Made by a program: the position numbers and the translations under genes. A stretch of DNA of 64,000 nt from Anaerolineaceae bacterium UBA6073 (GTDB lineage: Bacteria > Chloroflexota > Anaerolineae > Anaerolineales > Anaerolineaceae), in assembly GCA_002436085.1 (NCBI GenBank), contig DIXT01000022.1:1-64000 (forward strand). Direction: 5' to 3'. Every line of letters begins with the position of its first letter. The first letter of the stretch is position 1. The notes beneath the pieces are model-generated. The model made no database searches, was not told the origin of the DNA, and worked only from the letters and a program-made list of their open reading frames with translations. This document shows positions 1 to 7,329 of this stretch, piece by piece.

Positions 1-64
1 TTAAATTCTTAACTTTGAAAAATTTGGATGTAATCGATTAACCTATGTTTTTCAACACCCTCAA
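1..64. repeat. Right end of a MITE-like repeat (copy 1, partial)
   Basis: These 64 bases recur at 56626-56689 with a single difference (T44 versus A). Both copies contain TTTTCAACACCC, here at 49-60, which is the inverse of the GGGTGTTGAAAA that opens the complete element at 56361. The window therefore begins inside a second copy of the same small element. The left end and any target duplication lie outside the window. The repeat is seen directly; that it is mobile is an inference from the terminal inverted repeat of the complete copy. Confidence 0.75.
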
Positions 65-97
65 TGCAGCGTAGGTGAATAACAGTTTCAGGTAAGG

Positions 98-103
98 TAT
101 AAT
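98..103 (+). promoter_or_regulatory. Possible -10 box for the sugar ABC operon
   Basis: A perfect TATAAT lies 33 bases before the start codon of the solute-binding protein gene. No convincing -35 box sits 16-18 bases upstream; the hexamer at 75-80 is a poor match. The start codon itself has a good ribosome binding site, AAGGAG, a few bases upstream. Confidence 0.4.
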
Positions 104-136
104 TTTCATATCTTTTAGTTTCGAAAAAGGAGCATT

Positions 137-1459
137 ATGAAAAGGATACGTTTTTCCATTGCGATTTTGTTGGTATTTGCCTTCATCCTGGGTGCCTGCC
201 AGGGCGATAAACAACCAGCTGAGACCCAGGCGCCGGTAACCGAAGAAACCACACTGGTCGTGTGGGATCAGTTCTACCGCGACGTTGAGAGCCAGGTGAT
301 GGATACGCTTAACGCGGAATTCGAAGCCGCTCATCCTGGCGTGAAAATTGAACGCGTTGTAAAAACCTTGGATGACCTGAAGGTAACCCTCAAGCTCGCG
401 CTGACCGAAGCAAACGGTCCGGACGTCGCCCAGGTCAATCAGGGCCGCAGCGATATGGGTGAGATGGTCAAAGCCGGTCTGCTTTTGCCGCTGGATTCCT
501 ACCTGGCCAAATACAACTGGGGCTCCGTCTTCTCCACCTCGGTTGCCAGCCGTAACAGTTTCACCCCTGACGGCAATACCTTCGGGCAGGGCAACCTTTA
601 CGGCGTGAGCCCGACTGCTGAAGTGGTCGGTGTGTATTACAACAAAACCATGTTTAAGAAATATGGCTGGGAAGTTCCTCAGACTTTCGAAGAATTTGAA
701 GCGCTTCTTGCTAAAATCAAAGAACGCGGTGAGAACCCGATTTCCTTTGGCAGCCTGGATGGATGGAACGCGATTCACGAATTCAGCGCGATCCAGCACC
801 TCCTTGTCAGCCTGGATTACATCAACAATCTGACCTACGGCGTCAACAACGTCAGCTTTAAAACTGAAGAGAACATTAAAGCCGCGGAAATTCTCCAGCA
901 GTGGGCAAAAGCCGGTTACTTCTCTGAAGGCTACCCGGGCATAGGCTATGACGACAGCAACGCGCTCTTCAAGAGCGGCAGCGGCGCCATGACCATCACA
1001 GGTTCCTGGCTGGCTGGAGAACTAATCAATGACACCGACCAGGAGTTTGGCTTCTTCCTGATGCCTCCTTTCGAAGGTAAAACCGCGCTGGCCATTGGCG
1101 GCGTGGGCATTCCGTTCGCGATCCGGAACACCACTACCAAAGCCGACCTGGCCGCGGAGTACCTCAACTGGATGATCAGCCCACGCGCCGCGGAACTCTG
1201 GGCGAAAGCCGGAATGCTCCCCGCGATGGCCCTGCCTGAAGGCGCGGATATCAAGACCGACAACCTTTTTGGAGATACGCTGAAAGCCTGGGACGCCATT
1301 AACAAGGCCAACGCCGTCGGTCATTACATTGACTGGGCGACCCCCACTTTCTACGACACGCTCGTGGCGGAACTGCAGAAGCTGCTCGGCAGCATCAGCA
1401 CCCCCGAAGACTTCGTTTCAGCAGTTCAAAAAGACTACGAAGCTTACCTGAGCAAATAA
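137..1459 (+). CDS. Sugar ABC transporter substrate-binding lipoprotein
   Basis: Family 1 extracellular solute-binding protein (COG1653/MalE-UgpB type), 440 residues, the normal length. The N-terminus is a lipoprotein signal: basic MKRIR, a hydrophobic core and a lipobox LGAC, so the mature protein should be anchored at Cys20 on the outside of the membrane. The rest shows the usual order: an N-terminal lobe with a VWDQF strand, a central segment with YYNKTMFKKYGWEVPQTFEE, which is characteristic of this family, and a C-terminal AAEYLNWMISP helix. It heads an operon with two permeases (next gene 54 bases on). The sugar cannot be told from sequence. An AAGGAG ribosome site precedes the ATG. Confidence 0.92.
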   Translation: MKRIRFSIAILLVFAFILGACQGDKQPAETQAPVTEETTLVVWDQFYRDVESQVMDTLNAEFEAAHPGVKIERVVKTLDDLKVTLKLALTEANGPDVAQVNQGRSDMGEMVKAGLLLPLDSYLAKYNWGSVFSTSVASRNSFTPDGNTFGQGNLYGVSPTAEVVGVYYNKTMFKKYGWEVPQTFEEFEALLAKIKERGENPISFGSLDGWNAIHEFSAIQHLLVSLDYINNLTYGVNNVSFKTEENIKAAEILQQWAKAGYFSEGYPGIGYDDSNALFKSGSGAMTITGSWLAGELINDTDQEFGFFLMPPFEGKTALAIGGVGIPFAIRNTTTKADLAAEYLNWMISPRAAELWAKAGMLPAMALPEGADIKTDNLFGDTLKAWDAINKANAVGHYIDWATPTFYDTLVAELQKLLGSISTPEDFVSAVQKDYEAYLSK

Positions 1460-1513
1460 CCCTGTCTTGACCAGCCGGCGCTTGTAATAAGCGCCGGCTG
1501 CCTTTTATTCAAA

Positions 1514-2416
1514 ATGCGCTCAAACCAGGCTTACCCAGGCGAAAACAAATGGATAGGGTGGCTTTACCTGCTGCCTGGGCTATTAATCTACCTCGGCTTC
1601 ACCTTTTACCCAATTCTTGAGACTGTCCGCACCAGTTTTTACGAATGGAACGGCTTCAGCGCGGTGCGGGACTGGGTCGGGCTGCAGAACTACCAGGTTT
1701 TGTTTTCAGACCCACAATTTGCCAGCGCGTTTCTGCACAACCTGGTGTTCATCTTGTTTTACTGTATTCTGCCTGTATTTATCGGCCTGCTGCTGGCATC
1801 TGTGCTCAGCCGCAAAGCCCTGCCCGGGATGACCTTTTTCCGCACCGTGCTCTTCCTGCCCCAGGTCATCAGCATGGTGGTCGTCGGCGTTATCTGGCGC
1901 TGGATTTTCAACCCGCAGTTCGGACCGCTTAATGTCCTGCTGAACGCTCTTGGTGTGAGCGGATTAACGCGCGCCTGGCTGGGTGACTTTGCGCTGGCTT
2001 TACCGGCGGTGGGCTCCATCGGCACCTGGGTGCAGTACGGTTTTTGCATGATCCTGTTTCTGGCCGGGATGCAGCATATTTCCGAAGAGTACTACGAGGC
2101 TTCCAGCCTGGATGGCGCGAACGCCTTCCAGCAGTTTGTGCACATCACCATCCCCGGCCTACGGGCAGAAATCGGCGTCGCCCTGGTGACCACCATTATT
2201 GCAGCGCTGCGCGTGTTTGACCTTGTTTATGTCACCACACGCGGAGGCCCGGGCAATGCCACGCTGGTGGTTGGCTTCCTGATTTACCGCTCCGCCTTCC
2301 AGCAGAACCGGATCGGATATGCCTCGGCAATCGCGACTGTGCTGATGCTGCTCATTCTGGCGATCTCCCTGCTCATCCGCCGTTTCCAGACGGGTAATGA
2401 AGAGAAAAGCGCATGA
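1514..2416 (+). CDS. Sugar ABC transporter permease, MalF/UgpA type
   Basis: Inner membrane subunit of a CUT1-type carbohydrate importer, 300 residues with six predicted membrane segments. The cytoplasmic EAA loop, which docks on the ATPase, is visible as YYEASSLDGANAFQQF followed by HITIPGL. It lies between the solute-binding protein and the second permease and overlaps the latter by four bases (ATGA), so the two are probably translationally coupled. GC-rich hairpin sequence in the 54-base gap before it may balance expression of the highly needed binding protein against the permeases. Confidence 0.92.
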   Translation: MRSNQAYPGENKWIGWLYLLPGLLIYLGFTFYPILETVRTSFYEWNGFSAVRDWVGLQNYQVLFSDPQFASAFLHNLVFILFYCILPVFIGLLLASVLSRKALPGMTFFRTVLFLPQVISMVVVGVIWRWIFNPQFGPLNVLLNALGVSGLTRAWLGDFALALPAVGSIGTWVQYGFCMILFLAGMQHISEEYYEASSLDGANAFQQFVHITIPGLRAEIGVALVTTIIAALRVFDLVYVTTRGGPGNATLVVGFLIYRSAFQQNRIGYASAIATVLMLLILAISLLIRRFQTGNEEKSA

Positions 2417-3240
2417 ACAGCCGAAAGACCAAGCTCGTTCCGCGCTATGCCCTGCTAGTTTTTTTCTCGTTGATTGTGCTGCTGCCGATTTCCGGGCTGT
2501 TCCTCGGCGCGTTCAAGACCGACACGCAGCTAATCCAGGGCCCCTTCAGCCTGCCGCAATCCTGGAACCTGGAAAATTTCAGGCAGGCGTGGTTCACAGG
2601 GCGCTTCAATATCTTCTTCAAGAACAGCGTCATCGTCTCCATCGCGGTGGTGATTACCAGCGTATTCCTTTCGGTACTTACCGGATATGCCTTCGGGCTG
2701 CTGCCCATGCCGGGGAAAAAGTGGCTCTTTCCGCTGGTTTTACTTGGTTACATGGTGCCCTTTGAGGCGGTTATTATCCCGCTTTACCATTTTCTGGATT
2801 TGTTAGGCCTGCGAGACTCTTATTGGGCGCTGATATTGCCCCAAATCGGGCTCAGCGTCTCCTTCGGCACGCTCTGGATGACATCCTTCTTCGAAAACGC
2901 CCCGCGGGATTTGGTGGATGCCGCTGCCATGGACGGCTGCAGCCGCTGGCAAAGCCTCTGGCGGGTGCTGTGGCCCTTGGCTAAGCCCTCGATTACCACG
3001 CTGGTTGTGTTAATATTTATGTGGACCTGGAATGAATTCCTGCTGGCGCTTGTGCTCATCCAGGATGAGACCCTGCGCACACTGCCGGTAGGGCTGGCTT
3101 TCTTCCAGGGTAAATACTCAGCCAACATCCCTCTGCTGGCAGCCGGCGCGCTAATTGTCGCAGTGCCGACTGTAATCGTATATATCCTCTTCCAGCGCTT
3201 TTTTATCCGCGGCATGCTTGGTGGGGCGGTGAAAGGGTAA
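2413..3240 (+). CDS. Sugar ABC transporter permease, MalG/UgpE type
   Basis: Second membrane subunit of the importer, 275 residues, six predicted membrane helices. Its EAA loop reads DLVDAAAMDGCSRWQSLWRV followed by LWPLAKP, the MalG-side version. The gene starts inside the stop codon of the preceding permease. No ATP-binding subunit follows. In many Gram-positives and Chloroflexi, CUT1 operons lack the ATPase and share one MsmX/UgpC-type protein encoded elsewhere; that is the likely arrangement here, by inference. Confidence 0.92.
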   Translation: MNSRKTKLVPRYALLVFFSLIVLLPISGLFLGAFKTDTQLIQGPFSLPQSWNLENFRQAWFTGRFNIFFKNSVIVSIAVVITSVFLSVLTGYAFGLLPMPGKKWLFPLVLLGYMVPFEAVIIPLYHFLDLLGLRDSYWALILPQIGLSVSFGTLWMTSFFENAPRDLVDAAAMDGCSRWQSLWRVLWPLAKPSITTLVVLIFMWTWNEFLLALVLIQDETLRTLPVGLAFFQGKYSANIPLLAAGALIVAVPTVIVYILFQRFFIRGMLGGAVKG

Positions 3241-3278
3241 TGCGGGCTAGTAAAGTCCCACCGGAATAATCCTAATCT

Positions 3279-3558
3279 GAACAATTCATGAAGCGCAACT
3301 TGCCATTTTTTGCAATTATCGGGTTAATTGACTCCGTCCTGTTTCCCGTTTAAATGTGCGAAACTTATGATGCCTTATCGTAGGTTGGGTGGAGCGACAA
3401 CGTGTATTTAGTAATGATTGATTGTCAGGAGCTCCACCCAACCTACGCGCTTTACCGGAACAATTCATGAAGCTCAACCTGCGATTTTTGGGAATTATCG
3501 GGTTAATTGACTCCGCCCTGTTTCCCGTTTAGATGTGCGAAACTTATGGTACCTTATC
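3279..3558. repeat. 101-base direct repeat pair flanking a hairpin
   Basis: Copy A (3279-3379) and copy B (3458-3558) both start GAACAATTCATGAAGC and end CCTTATC; they differ at only a handful of positions over 101 bases. The 78-base spacer between them consists of the inverted repeat described separately and its loop. The repeat is seen directly. It could be the trace of an insertion that duplicated its target, or a tandem duplication with a hairpin between the units. Confidence 0.85.
3379..3447. repeat. REP-like inverted repeat, 17-base arms
   Basis: CGTAGGTTGGGTGGAGC at 3379-3395 is matched perfectly by its reverse complement at 3431-3447, with a 35-base AT-rich loop. The TAGGTTGGGTGGAGC core resembles intergenic repeat sequences I recall from many unrelated bacteria, so it may be a REP or short mobile unit. 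It sits exactly between the two 101-base direct repeats. It could also act as a bidirectional terminator for the permease operon, though no T-run follows. Confidence 0.75.
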
Positions 3559-3588
3559 CTATCATCATCGGTGAGATTGATGAAGTAA

Positions 3589-3616
3589 TTGAAAAAACTA
3601 GTGGCTGGGCTATAAT
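3589..3616 (+). promoter_or_regulatory. Promoter of the Ndt/TIR-like gene with overlapping dyad
   Basis: TTGAAA (3589-3594), a 16-base spacer and a perfect TATAAT (3611-3616) form a strong sigma-70-type promoter, about 120 bases before the likely start codon. The -10 box is enclosed by an imperfect inverted repeat, GGCTGGGCT (3603-3611) and AGCTCAGCC (3618-3626), with one mismatch. A dyad placed there could be an operator for a repressor or a hairpin at the start of the transcript. Confidence 0.6.
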
Positions 3617-3740
3617 AAGCTCAGCCTGATCAGATGGAATGACCGCAAACCAACAATACAACATCCGGGAACACTCCTCAGTTCTTATTTTTCGTAATTA
3701 CTTATGGTCAAATTGAATGAACACGGGAAGGGTAAAGAAA

Positions 3741-4832
3741 ATGAACACATCCGTCTGGCCCGCCGATTATTTTAAAGAACCGCATGTTTTAGATAGAAAA
3801 CACGCGAACCATCTTATTGTTTTTCTCGCATCGCCTTTTAGTCCAAAAGACAGATACGATGAACTTTATAATTATTGCCAGGATGTTTGTGCTACGGTAG
3901 GAAGATTATTGGCGGCAGAAGTCGAATGCGTCCGTGCAGATTCATTATCAACACCAGACGTGATTCATCAAGATATTTGGAAACATATTCAGATGAGCGA
4001 TGCAATCATTGTTGATGTTTCTGAAAAGAATGGAAATGTCTTATTTGAGCTAGGGGTAGCCTCAGCAACAAGAGATAAGGACAGTATTACTATCATACAG
4101 GATAACGAATCCGAAGGAGGATTCCTTTTCGATATTTCACCAGCTCGTCATCTTATATATAAACGAGATTTGTATGGAAGTCTTGATTTTCAAAAAAAAC
4201 TTATTCATTCGTTAATATATTCACTCGCTCCTGCCCCATATGTTCCACACCTTTATCTGCCCGCAACCCCCCCGCTAGATCTAGATCTTACCCAACCGAA
4301 TAATGATGAACTTCTTCTTAGCCCAGGCAACTCTTATCGGCAATTAACAAAGGATGGCTTATTATTTGGTTCGTTCTATTCATTCAGATACTCATGGCTT
4401 TCTATCGGTAAAGAGGATTTTGATAAGGTAAAAGTGCAAACAGAAATGAAATTTGCCAATCATGAACCTACTTTATCGCTTAATGACGCATGGATCGGGA
4501 TTAATCTTCGAAGCCAGCATTTTTTGTCAGATTTTGGACATTTAATCTATGTGACAAACAAAGGGAATGTGCTTTATACACAACCAAAAAATGAGTTTGA
4601 AAAAGAGTCAAATGACCCACAACTAGGGCAAATTAAAGACTTTACCGAAGACAAATGGGTTAATTTTAGTTTAAAATTTGATGGATTTTCTCTCTCTGGT
4701 TATGTTAATGATGTAAAAATTGACCTACCAGTCAGTAAAATGCCTTATAAATATAATGCTGGACTTGTTCGCTTTCAGACATATCAAGCACGTGCTTGCA
4801 TTCGGAAAATTAGTTTCGAAATACCAAATTAA
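3741..4832 (+). CDS. Nucleoside deoxyribosyltransferase/TIR-like domain fused to a lectin-like domain
   Basis: A 363-residue two-domain protein. Residues about 24-160 have the pattern of the nucleoside 2-deoxyribosyltransferase-like family: an IVFLASPFS strand, VRADS, then DIWKHIQMSDAIIVDVSE and NGNVLFELG, whose Glu103 corresponds to the conserved acidic residue, and a closing FDISPARHLIY. Related domains, structurally close to TIR, process nucleotides or NAD and occur in some defence proteins. Residues about 195-363 look like a concanavalin A/LamG or DUF1080-type beta-sandwich, ending in a GLVRFQTYQ strand. No signal peptide or membrane segment is seen, so it should be cytoplasmic. ATG 3741 is chosen over ATG 3717 because GGAAGG precedes it by nine bases. 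The gene is AT-rich compared with the backbone, which suggests transfer. The function is unknown; a nucleotide-cleaving effector with a sensing domain is a hypothesis. Confidence 0.72.
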   Translation: MNTSVWPADYFKEPHVLDRKHANHLIVFLASPFSPKDRYDELYNYCQDVCATVGRLLAAEVECVRADSLSTPDVIHQDIWKHIQMSDAIIVDVSEKNGNVLFELGVASATRDKDSITIIQDNESEGGFLFDISPARHLIYKRDLYGSLDFQKKLIHSLIYSLAPAPYVPHLYLPATPPLDLDLTQPNNDELLLSPGNSYRQLTKDGLLFGSFYSFRYSWLSIGKEDFDKVKVQTEMKFANHEPTLSLNDAWIGINLRSQHFLSDFGHLIYVTNKGNVLYTQPKNEFEKESNDPQLGQIKDFTEDKWVNFSLKFDGFSLSGYVNDVKIDLPVSKMPYKYNAGLVRFQTYQARACIRKISFEIPN

Positions 4833-4867
4833 AAATTTGCAAAAGAACCCAACTTGATCCGATATAG

Positions 4868-4984
4868 CTCTACCACGCATATAAAAGTAATAACTGCGCT
4901 TGGTCGCCTGATGCCAAAGGTGTAACCCTATCTGCCGAGGAACTGGTAGCTCTGCGAGAATTGCTCAATAAATTAGAAGTATAA
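4868..4984 (+). pseudogene. Remnant of a small gene, possibly PC4/YdbC-like C-terminus
   Basis: A short open stretch between an in-frame TAG (4865) and a TAA (4982-4984) encodes a peptide ending KGVTLSAEELVALRELLNKL plus EV. The clean amphipathic helix and codon choice look like real protein, but there is no start codon or ribosome site. The GVTLS-EE-ALRELL pattern resembles the C-terminus of PC4-type transcriptional coactivator domains; that match is from memory and tentative. It overlaps the 3' end of the opposite-strand gene by 12 bases. Confidence 0.35.
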
Positions 4985-5743
4985 GTTGCGTATACTTTCT
5001 TCTTTTTTTTGATATGAAGTGGTTCTGATCATAAATTCCCGAACTATCATTTCATATTGTGGATAATGTGGTCGGTTTTTTGTGTGAAAACCAGGGTGTC
5101 TTGGATGAAAAGTCTCTATCCAGATAGCTGGGTGATTATTGATGGCAATTATCTTGACCTCAGATAACGATTCGGGAATATAGTCAGGAGATACCAATTG
5201 TGGGAAGACACCATCAATTGAAAATTTTCCCCATCTTCCTTGAGTAATAATGATGTCGGGATCCAATATTTCCAATTCTCCTGGTATGAACCTTCGGCAG
5301 TTATCAAATAAGATTTGACTTGCTTGTTCTCTACCGAGTTTATTTTCACAGCATTTTGCGCTGTTGATATGTGCAAAGTAATGTTTTGCTTCCTCCAATC
5401 TCAGATCATCTTTAAAATTTCTTAAGAGAGTGTACGCTAATTCATGAGTTCGGAACCAATGCTTGTTTTTATGCAATCCAAGGACATTTTCACCTTCTTC
5501 TACCCAGTGCCGAACACTTTCAAGAGTTTTGAGGGTAGGGTCAGATTCGGCACTACCTGAATCTAATGAAATAAAAACTATGCGTGGAAGCTTATGGCTT
5601 ACATATCCACTACTCACAAAGGATTCTTTGGCCGTTGTAAATGTTAGTGGAAAATTCGTTGAACAAGAAGTACGATGTGGACAATTAAAATCTACAGCAG
5701 ATATTCCATTTGAACGATAATAACCAGTCAATTTTTCATACAT
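4973..5743 (-). CDS. Uracil-DNA glycosylase-like protein
   Basis: 256 residues with features of the uracil-DNA glycosylase superfamily. A first strand and loop, IVFISLDSGSAESDP, sits where family 4/5 enzymes have their GEAPG-ED motif. Later the pattern HINSAKCC, then FDNCRRFIPGELEILDPDII and ITQG matches the FeS-type family layout, in which the region before the glycosylase strand carries cluster cysteines. The N-terminal NCPHRTSC could supply two more cysteines. The HPRHPG near the C-terminus is where the family has its HPS loop. The canonical catalytic motifs are altered, so the substrate may not be uracil. AGAGGT precedes the ATG by four bases. It is AT-rich like the neighbouring fusion gene and converges on it; the pair may be one acquired island. 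Confidence 0.6.
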   Translation of the reverse strand: MYEKLTGYYRSNGISAVDFNCPHRTSCSTNFPLTFTTAKESFVSSGYVSHKLPRIVFISLDSGSAESDPTLKTLESVRHWVEEGENVLGLHKNKHWFRTHELAYTLLRNFKDDLRLEEAKHYFAHINSAKCCENKLGREQASQILFDNCRRFIPGELEILDPDIIITQGRWGKFSIDGVFPQLVSPDYIPESLSEVKIIAINNHPAIWIETFHPRHPGFHTKNRPHYPQYEMIVREFMIRTTSYQKKEESIRNLYF

Positions 5744-6123
5744 GGTTACCTCTTAATAATAACCATAAAGGGATTTTGTTCTTTATATGGTTAGTGTAAC
5801 ATTCTTTCTGTAAATTGCTGAACCTTAACAAAAGCGTTTAGAAGTGCAGGAACAGTAATTTCGTTAATATATTGATGTTCCTGGTTAGATATTCAATGCA
5901 ACTGTTGTAAACGGATTTGAAATCCTCTATATTATGCTTGACATTGTTTGCATACTACAGGGATCTCGCAAAACCAAACAAGTCAGTAAAGTAGTTATTC
6001 AGGCCATAACATTAATAATATTTTGAGTCTTCGCAAGCCAGAGCAACACTACTTAGATGATTTTTTTAAGGAAAAATTGCCCTCTCACTTACGGTCAACC
6101 CTAGGATATTAGAAAGGAACAAT
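5744..6123. other. AT-rich intergenic region
   Basis: About 380 bases with no credible gene. The UDG-like gene starts leftwards from it and the peroxiredoxin-like gene rightwards, so it should hold two divergent promoters, but neither has clear boxes. An AGGA ribosome site lies just before 6124. I see no tRNA or other RNA here. Confidence 0.6.
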
Positions 6124-6600
6124 ATGTCTCTCGTAACACTAAACCTCCCCGCTCCGGATTTTAGTCTCGCTGATGTCAATGGCAATCCTGTGTCATTATC
6201 CGATTTCAAAGGCAAAAGCCACGTAATTCTTGTCCTGAACCGCGGCTTCACCTGACCATTCTGCCAGCGGCATATGGCGCAGTTGCGCCGTGACTACGAA
6301 AAGTTTGATGCTGCCGGTGCGCAGATTGTGGTGATTGGTCCCGAATCCCCTCAAGCATTCAGCGCTTATTTCACAAAAGAAAAACTGCCATTCATTGGCT
6401 TACCAGACCCTACCCATTCTGTACTGAAACTCATGGGTCAGGAAGTTAATCTTTTTAAGCTGGGGCGGATGCCCGGGCAGATTATCGTGGATAAAGCCGG
6501 TCTCGTACGCTACATCCATTACGGACATGACATGACTGATATCCCGGCAAATGAAGATATCCTCTCACTATTGGAGAACCTGAATAAAGAGTCCATCTAA
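6124..6600 (+). CDS. Peroxiredoxin-like selenoprotein with in-frame UGA as Sec44
   Basis: The reading frame starts at ATG 6124 (AGGA ribosome site five bases upstream), is interrupted only by TGA at 6253-6255, and continues to TAA 6600. Reading UGA as selenocysteine gives 158 residues of the AhpC/TSA-like redoxin family: N-terminal LPAPDFSLADVNG, strand HVILVLNRGFT, then U44-P-F-C47, then QRHMAQLRRDYEKF. Relatives have a cysteine where the UGA is (TCPFC), and this is the peroxidatic position, so the replacement is Cys to Sec at the catalytic site with Cys47 as partner. The C-terminal part (VVIGPESP, GRMPGQIIVDKAGLVRY) is intact and in frame, unlike a decaying gene. A SECIS-like hairpin follows the UGA. 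The likely role is thiol-dependent peroxide reduction in the cytoplasm. selA, selB, selC and selD are not in this window. The alternative is a single nonsense mutation. Confidence 0.8.
6273..6292 (+). promoter_or_regulatory. Candidate bacterial SECIS element
   Basis: Inside the coding sequence, TATGGCGC (6273-6280), loop AGTT (6281-6284) and GCGCCGTG (6285-6292) form an eight-base-pair stem (two G-U pairs in the lower part) with a tetraloop. The G in the loop (6282) is the second loop base and lies 27 nucleotides after the UGA. This agrees with the known bacterial SECIS rule of an apical loop 16-37 nucleotides downstream with G among its first two bases, recognised by SelB. Sequence and distances are read directly; function is inferred. 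Confidence 0.65.
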
Positions 6601-6648
6601 GTTCGTTGCATCAGCCCGGGCAAACCGTGCTCTCTTTCTGAAGTTCCC

Positions 6649-6694
6649 GACACAGCGCCTCAAACATTTTTAAAGCGCTGTGTCGTTTATTGTT
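6649..6694 (+). terminator. Hairpin after the peroxiredoxin-like gene
   Basis: GACACAGCGC (6649-6658) and GCGCTGTGTC (6675-6684) are perfect inverted arms around a 16-base AT-rich loop, followed by GTTTATTGTTT. It lies about 50 bases after the stop codon and is a plausible intrinsic terminator, though the T-tract is interrupted. Confidence 0.55.
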
Positions 6695-6791
6695 TACAAC
6701 CAGAATTTGGTATCCAAAACCTGTCTATAGGCGCGTGTAAAACCTCACCAATGATTGATGCTACAATAAACGAAAACACATCGGAGGCAGC

Positions 6792-7304
6792 ATGAGTTCT
6801 CTACAATGGCAGTCAGAACCGGAAATGCAGTTGGACCCCACCAAGAATTACCAGGCAACCCTGCATACCAGCAAAGGCGATATCATCATCGACCTATACG
6901 CCAAAAACGTTCCCCACACCGTCAACAACTTTGTTTTTCTTGCCCGGCAGGGATTCTATGACGGTACGATTTTCCACCGCGTTATCCCCGATTTCATGGC
7001 GCAGGGCGGCGACCCGACCGGCACTGGCCGCGGCGGACCTGGCTACAAGTTCCGCGACGAATTCGACCCGAAACTGCGTCACAATGTGCCTGGTGTGCTA
7101 TCGATGGCTAACGCGGGACCTAACACAAACGGATCGCAGTTCTTCATCACCCACGTTCCCACGCCCTGGCTCGACGGCAAACATGCTGTCTTTGGTCAGG
7201 TTGTTAGGGGTCTGGACGTACTTCTTGCTATTCCCCCGCGCGACCCGAATTTGATTAATTCACCGGCGGTCACGCTAACTTCAGTTGACATCAGCGAATC
7301 CTAA
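6792..7304 (+). CDS. Peptidyl-prolyl cis-trans isomerase, cyclophilin type
   Basis: 170 residues, a single cyclophilin domain that catalyses proline cis-trans isomerisation during protein folding. The hallmarks are FHRVIPDFMAQGGDPTGTG (with the catalytic Arg in FHR), SMANAGPNTNGSQFFI and WLDGKHAVFGQV. No signal peptide is seen, so it should be cytoplasmic. The start is preceded by a GGAGG ribosome site. hutH follows 25 bases after its stop codon, so the two may share a transcript. Confidence 0.95.
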   Translation: MSSLQWQSEPEMQLDPTKNYQATLHTSKGDIIIDLYAKNVPHTVNNFVFLARQGFYDGTIFHRVIPDFMAQGGDPTGTGRGGPGYKFRDEFDPKLRHNVPGVLSMANAGPNTNGSQFFITHVPTPWLDGKHAVFGQVVRGLDVLLAIPPRDPNLINSPAVTLTSVDISES

Positions 7305-7329
7305 AAGAAATTCGCACGGAGAGAATGGT

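Larger units (their letters stand above)
3241..3740. other. 500-base AT-rich intergenic region with duplication and hairpin
   Basis: No convincing gene is seen here. It contains a 101-base direct duplication (3279-3379 and 3458-3558), a long inverted repeat between the copies (3379-3447) and a promoter (3589-3616) for the downstream gene. These are annotated separately. Confidence 0.8.

Noticed and set aside
137..3240. Missing ATPase taken as operon decay
   Set aside because: CUT1 sugar importers of this type often share a common ATPase encoded elsewhere; all three genes are intact.
5753..5796. AACCATAAAG / CTTTATATGGTT dyad upstream of the UDG-like gene
   Set aside because: The arms need an inserted pair of bases to align and the region is very AT-rich, so chance is likely.
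6124..6600. Simple pseudogene or a short gene starting at ATG 6274
   Set aside because: A start at 6274 would remove the redox motif and the first strands of the fold and has no ribosome site, while the full frame has a good one. The Sec reading explains all observations better.
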